Below, in pieces: positions 60,676 to 64,000 of a DNA stretch of 64,000 bases. The DNA comes from Aminobacterium colombiense DSM 12261. Lineage in GTDB: Bacteria; Synergistota; Synergistia; Synergistales; Aminobacteriaceae. Positions within the stretch are counted from its first letter, which is position 1. Every line of letters begins with the position of its first letter. The stretch spans positions 1,612,001 through 1,676,000 of the forward strand of contig NC_014011.1 of NCBI RefSeq assembly GCF_000025885.1. Direction: 5' to 3'. Position numbers and translations under genes: made by a program. The notes below the pieces were generated by a model. The model was not told where the DNA came from, did not search any database, and saw only the letters and a list, made by a program, of their open reading frames with translations.

Positions 60676-62049
60676 ATGGCTTACGAATCATCTTTTCTTG
60701 AGAAAGAATCTGTTATTCGACTGATTCCGAAGCTATCTTTCCCCGCCATGGCAGGAATGATCGCCCAGGCTCTTTATAATGTCGTGGATGCGATCTTCGT
60801 TGGGCGAGGCGTTGGGATGCTGGCCGTTGCCGGAATATCCATCGCTTTTCCCATTCAAATGATCATTATGGCAACAGCTCAAGTTATTGGAGTTGGCAGT
60901 GCCTCTATTATCTCACGAAGTCTCGGTGAAAAAAATAGGGACAAAGCAGAAAAAACTTTAGGGAATCTTATGGGCGCAACACTAGTTTTTAGTGCTGTAG
61001 TGGCAACCTTTGGACTTTATTTTCTGGAACCGATCCTTCGGCTTTTCGGAGCTACAGATGCCATTCTGCCCTTTGCAGCCACTTATATGAAAATATTGTT
61101 TCTGGGATCTGTCTTTTTTGCCTTTTCCATAGCCTGCAATAATGCCGTTCGCGCTGAAGGTAAAGCTTACTTCGCCATGATAACCATGCTCATTTCCGCA
61201 GGGGTTAACATAGTTCTTGATCCCATATTCATCTTCGGGTTTGGAATGGGCATTCAAGGAGCCGCTATTGCCACTGTCATCGCTCAGACATCTTCCGCCC
61301 TATGGCTAGGCTGGTATTACATTAGAGGGAAAAGCGAAGTTCCATTTCTGTTTAAAAACATGCGGCCCAACTATAAGATTCTGCACGAAGTGACAGCAAT
61401 AGGCCTGTCCGCGTTCCTCAGACAGGGAGCCGCAAGTATTTCACTGGTGGTCATCAACCGCCAGCTTGCCTTCTGGGGTGGCGATGCTGCCATAGCTGCC
61501 ATGGGGATACTCCTTCGAATAACCCAGTTTGCTGTCATGCCTGTTTTCGGCCTTGTCCAAGGGCTTCTTCCCATAGTAGGGTACAACTACGGTGCAAGAC
61601 TTTTTTGCAGGGTTACTACAGCCATGAAGCTTTCTATTGCTATCTCATCAGCCATCTGTACCCTAACGGGATCTCTTCTCTTTTTTGCTCCCCAGCTACT
61701 GATCCCTCTATTCACTAACAATAGGGAGGTTCTGCCTCTTGGAATCAACGCTTCCAGATATATGGCCATCGGCTTTCCCCTTATAGGGTTTCAGGTCATG
61801 GCTTCGGGTTTGTACCAGGCCATTGGCAAGACTGTTCCTGCCCTCTTTTTATCCTTGCTTCGGCAAGTATTGATCCTTATCCCCCTCGTTCTTTTCCTTC
61901 CGTATTTTTACGGATTGCTTGGGATATGGACAGCTTTTCCCATTTCTGACATACTAGCCGCTATAATAACGCTGGTTCTTTACAGAAAGGATATAAAAAG
62001 GCTTTCAACTCTCTGCGCAGAAAAGGCACAGCTGAATAAAGGAGAATAG
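60676..62049 (+). CDS. MATE family efflux transporter
   Basis: Sodium- or proton-coupled multidrug exporter with 12 helices. Family blocks: [61 protein letters not shown] and FVQ-like [19 protein letters not shown]. Length is 457 aa. ATG 60676 follows AGGAGG. It is followed 5 bp later by the DedA-like gene, so they form an operon. The substrate cannot be told; the group resembles NorM/DinF-type exporters. Confidence 0.9.
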   Translation: MAYESSFLEKESVIRLIPKLSFPAMAGMIAQALYNVVDAIFVGRGVGMLAVAGISIAFPIQMIIMATAQVIGVGSASIISRSLGEKNRDKAEKTLGNLMGATLVFSAVVATFGLYFLEPILRLFGATDAILPFAATYMKILFLGSVFFAFSIACNNAVRAEGKAYFAMITMLISAGVNIVLDPIFIFGFGMGIQGAAIATVIAQTSSALWLGWYYIRGKSEVPFLFKNMRPNYKILHEVTAIGLSAFLRQGAASISLVVINRQLAFWGGDAAIAAMGILLRITQFAVMPVFGLVQGLLPIVGYNYGARLFCRVTTAMKLSIAISSAICTLTGSLLFFAPQLLIPLFTNNREVLPLGINASRYMAIGFPLIGFQVMASGLYQAIGKTVPALFLSLLRQVLILIPLVLFLPYFYGLLGIWTAFPISDILAAIITLVLYRKDIKRLSTLCAEKAQLNKGE

Positions 62050-62054
62050 ATTCC

Positions 62055-62660
62055 ATGCTTGAAGCTGCAGTAACATGGCTTGTAATAACAATTGGCAAAC
62101 TCGGATATTTAGGCATAGTTTGCCTCATGTTCCTTGAGTCTTCCTTTTTTCCCTTCCCCAGTGAAGTCGTAATCCCCCCTGCCGGGTATTTAGCCTTTCT
62201 AGGGGAAATGAACCTTTTTCTTGTAATTTTTATGGGTATTCTGGGAAGCATGCTCGGGGCGCTCTTTAATTACTGGATTTCCCTCCGATTTGGACGGCCA
62301 TTCTTTCAGAAGTATGGACGATATTTCTTTATCAGCCAATCTACCCTGGATAAAGCTGATGTTTTTTTTGCTCAACATGGCCACATCAGCACTCTTATTG
62401 GCCGCCTGCTGCCGGGGATACGACAGTATATATCCCTCCCCGCAGGCCTTTCTCGCATGCCCCTTTTTCCTTTTTGCCTTTTCACAGCCATTGGCTCAGG
62501 CCTTTGGGTTGCTGTTCTCGCCTTTGTAGGATATTGGGTTGGAAATAATAAAGAGCTAGTCTCCCAATATCTTCATAATGTCACTATTCTGGCTATTATT
62601 CTCTGCCTTCTATTGGGAGGGCTTTATGTCTTCCGTGTGAAGCAGAAAAAATCCCGGTAG
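62055..62660 (+). CDS. DedA family (SNARE-associated) membrane protein
   Basis: Polytopic membrane protein of 201 aa, involved in envelope lipid carrier recycling (undecaprenyl phosphate flipping) or proton balance in known members. The DedA signatures are [17 protein letters not shown] near the start and [22 protein letters not shown] in the middle (conserved Glu, Arg and Gly-x-x-P). Five to six hydrophobic stretches. ATG 62055 follows AAAGGAG, 5 bp after the MATE gene. Confidence 0.92.
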   Translation: MLEAAVTWLVITIGKLGYLGIVCLMFLESSFFPFPSEVVIPPAGYLAFLGEMNLFLVIFMGILGSMLGALFNYWISLRFGRPFFQKYGRYFFISQSTLDKADVFFAQHGHISTLIGRLLPGIRQYISLPAGLSRMPLFPFCLFTAIGSGLWVAVLAFVGYWVGNNKELVSQYLHNVTILAIILCLLLGGLYVFRVKQKKSR

Positions 62661-62685
62661 GCAAGAATACGCCCCTGTACAGGGA

Positions 62686-64000
62686 CTACTCGTCACTTAA
62701 AGCAAGAGTTGCCGTAAGAAGATGAGTATACATCGCGGGAACCTGTTGAACCCTCTGAGCAAAAGCTTCGCCTATACCACGAGCCATTTCATAATATTCT
62801 TTATTGCCCGTTCTCTTATTGAAGCGCAACAGATTCATCATGGCAACGGAATTTCCTGAAACCATAACGCCGTCTTCCCCACTCCACGGTCTGAAGAAAA
62901 GAAGCTCATCTAAGCCCGAGTTCATAAAATATCCGCCCCGTTTCGGGTCGTAAAAAATATCATTCATGGAACGAAGAAGCCCCATCCCTTTCTCACCATA
63001 GTCTTCTTCCCCTGTTGCTTCTTCCAACTCTAAAAGAGCTCTGATGAAGAAGGAATAATCGTTGAGCAACCCCGGAATATGGCCTTTGCCGTCAGCCACA
63101 GAGTGGTAGACTTCTTTTTCTTGATAAACAGCCTTTTCCAGGAGAAAATCAACTGCATTTCGGGCAGCTTCTATGAATTGCCTTTCTTCAAAGATCCGCC
63201 CAGCAAAGGCCAGGGCCTCAATCATCAAGGCGTTCCAGTCCGTTAGAATCTTTCTGTCACAGTGAGGCCGTACTCGCCTGTTTCTCGCTTCAAAGAGCAG
63301 GGCTCGGGATTTTTGTAGGCTTTGATCCAGTTTTTGAAGCTCAACATTATATGTGGCGGCAAGTTCTTCAAGTGAAGCCGGAAGAGCCAGGACATTGCCT
63401 TCCCCATGAATGCCATAGGCCTGTAAAAAAAGCTGACGGTCCTCTGAAGGCACCAGCCTGCGTATCTCCTCTTCTGTCCACACATAAAAACGTCCTTCCA
63501 CCCCTTCACTATCGGCATCCTCCGCAGCAAAGAACACTCCTTCCGGGGATCTCAGGTCTCGCAGAACATAAGCGGCTATTTCAAAGGCTATTTTCTTGTA
63601 TATGTCCCTGCCTGTCATTTCCCAGGCCGCTGTATAGGCCTTGAGAAGAAGGGCCTGATCGTAAAGCATTTTCTCGAAATGGGGAATCTTCCACTCTCTA
63701 TCTGTAGAATATCGGGCAAATCCGCCTCCTAAATGATCCCGTATGCCCCCCATAGCCATACAATCAAGTGTTTTCTCAACCATTTTGATGGCCTTTTCTT
63801 CTTTAAAAATCTTGCCATATTCAAGTAAGAAAAGAAGAACGGGGGGCATTGGAAACTTTGGAGCTTTCGAAAAACCACCCCACAAAGGATCAAAGTTTCG
63901 GCTCAATTCCTGAAAAGCCTTCTTTGCTAAGTTTTTGTCAGGGCATGTTCCCTTTTGATTAGTCATCTCTTTTTCAAGAGCATTCATAATGCTTTCTGCA
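62686..64000 (-). CDS. YyaL/SPATA20-like protein (thioredoxin-domain protein; N-terminus outside window)
   Basis: Partial. The visible part (about 438 aa to the window edge) is the C-terminal catalytic-looking module of the YyaL/spermatogenesis-associated 20 family: FDPLWGGFSKAPKFPMP, IRDHLGGGFARYSTD, WKIPHFEKMLYDQALLL and DADSEGVEGRFYVWTEEE, forming an alpha/alpha barrel. The N-terminal thioredoxin-like DUF255 domain would lie beyond 64000; no stop occurs before the right edge, so an ATG at 63987 is only a fallback start. Function of the family is unclear (nucleotide-sugar or thiol related). Confidence 0.88.
   Translation of the reverse strand, partial: AESIMNALEKEMTNQKGTCPDKNLAKKAFQELSRNFDPLWGGFSKAPKFPMPPVLLFLLEYGKIFKEEKAIKMVEKTLDCMAMGGIRDHLGGGFARYSTDREWKIPHFEKMLYDQALLLKAYTAAWEMTGRDIYKKIAFEIAAYVLRDLRSPEGVFFAAEDADSEGVEGRFYVWTEEEIRRLVPSEDRQLFLQAYGIHGEGNVLALPASLEELAATYNVELQKLDQSLQKSRALLFEARNRRVRPHCDRKILTDWNALMIEALAFAGRIFEERQFIEAARNAVDFLLEKAVYQEKEVYHSVADGKGHIPGLLNDYSFFIRALLELEEATGEEDYGEKGMGLLRSMNDIFYDPKRGGYFMNSGLDELLFFRPWSGEDGVMVSGNSVAMMNLLRFNKRTGNKEYYEMARGIGEAFAQRVQQVPAMYTHLLTATLALSDE

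Overview
The window looks like chromosome of an anaerobic, amino-acid- and peptide-fermenting bacterium. It is most reminiscent of Synergistota (Aminobacterium-like), by gene content and style rather than by any database hit. Supporting points are a complete split-P glycine cleavage operon, secreted C69 dipeptidases, a TRAP transporter, two M20 amidohydrolases and two selenocysteine (UGA-decoded) redox proteins. Base composition is moderate (about 45% GC in sampled lines), with one clearly GC-richer block near 55-58 kb. No rRNA, tRNA, CRISPR array, prophage or insertion sequence was recognised.

Layout. 1-1.8 kb: an iron/phosphonate-type ABC importer (permease cut by the window edge, plus binding protein). 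1.9-8.9 kb: lplA-gcvT-gcvH-gcvPA-gcvPB-lpd behind a long untranslated leader. 9.0-18.1 kb (minus): gntR-E1alpha-E1beta-PPC-dctP-dctQ-dctM-E2-E3, a 2-oxoacid (or acetoin-type) dehydrogenase with a complete TRAP importer inside the operon; a 22-bp palindrome lies just after the regulator's promoter. 18.1-19.7 kb: a macrodomain gene flanked by a gene and a decayed copy of that gene's 3' end, plus small hypothetical genes. 19.8-25.8 kb (minus): pyrR-B-C-K-D-F-E, all overlapping or abutting, preceded by a leader peptide frame that runs through an intrinsic terminator. 25.8-34.7 kb: aminotransferase, panB, IclR regulator, hydrolase, exonuclease III, DMT exporter, 2-hydroxyacid dehydrogenase, ferritin-like protein, acyl-CoA ligase. 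34.9-40 kb: two M20 amidohydrolases, larB, HD-domain protein. 40-42.7 kb: a selenium redox cluster, with a membrane-anchored thioredoxin carrying a U-P-A-C active site, a CcdA-like electron-transfer membrane protein, a selenocysteine peroxiredoxin and a decayed thioredoxin-like gene. 42.9-52.8 kb: typA, GAF-GGDEF protein, gpsA, 8Fe ferredoxin, cupin, PAS/GAF protein, PQ-loop protein, rpoD. 53.1-59.8 kb: two paralogous C69 dipeptidases bracketing a periplasmic protein, an ion-transporter-type permease, a 56-residue membrane protein and an M14-like carboxypeptidase/deacylase interrupted by an in-frame TAG. 59.9-64 kb: hypothetical protein, MATE exporter, DedA protein and a partial YyaL/SPATA20 protein.

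How it fits together. Secreted dipeptidases, M20 enzymes and transporters would supply amino acids; aminotransferase and hydroxyacid dehydrogenase interconvert them with oxo- and hydroxyacids; the TRAP-linked dehydrogenase and the glycine cleavage system oxidise products to acyl-CoA or C1 units. LplA, GcvH, E2 and two E3 enzymes share lipoyl chemistry. The selenoprotein cluster and ferritin-like protein probably protect against oxidants. The best candidates for something new are the selenoprotein thioredoxin/CcdA pair with the neighbouring selenoperoxiredoxin, and the dipeptidase-permease-M14 locus.
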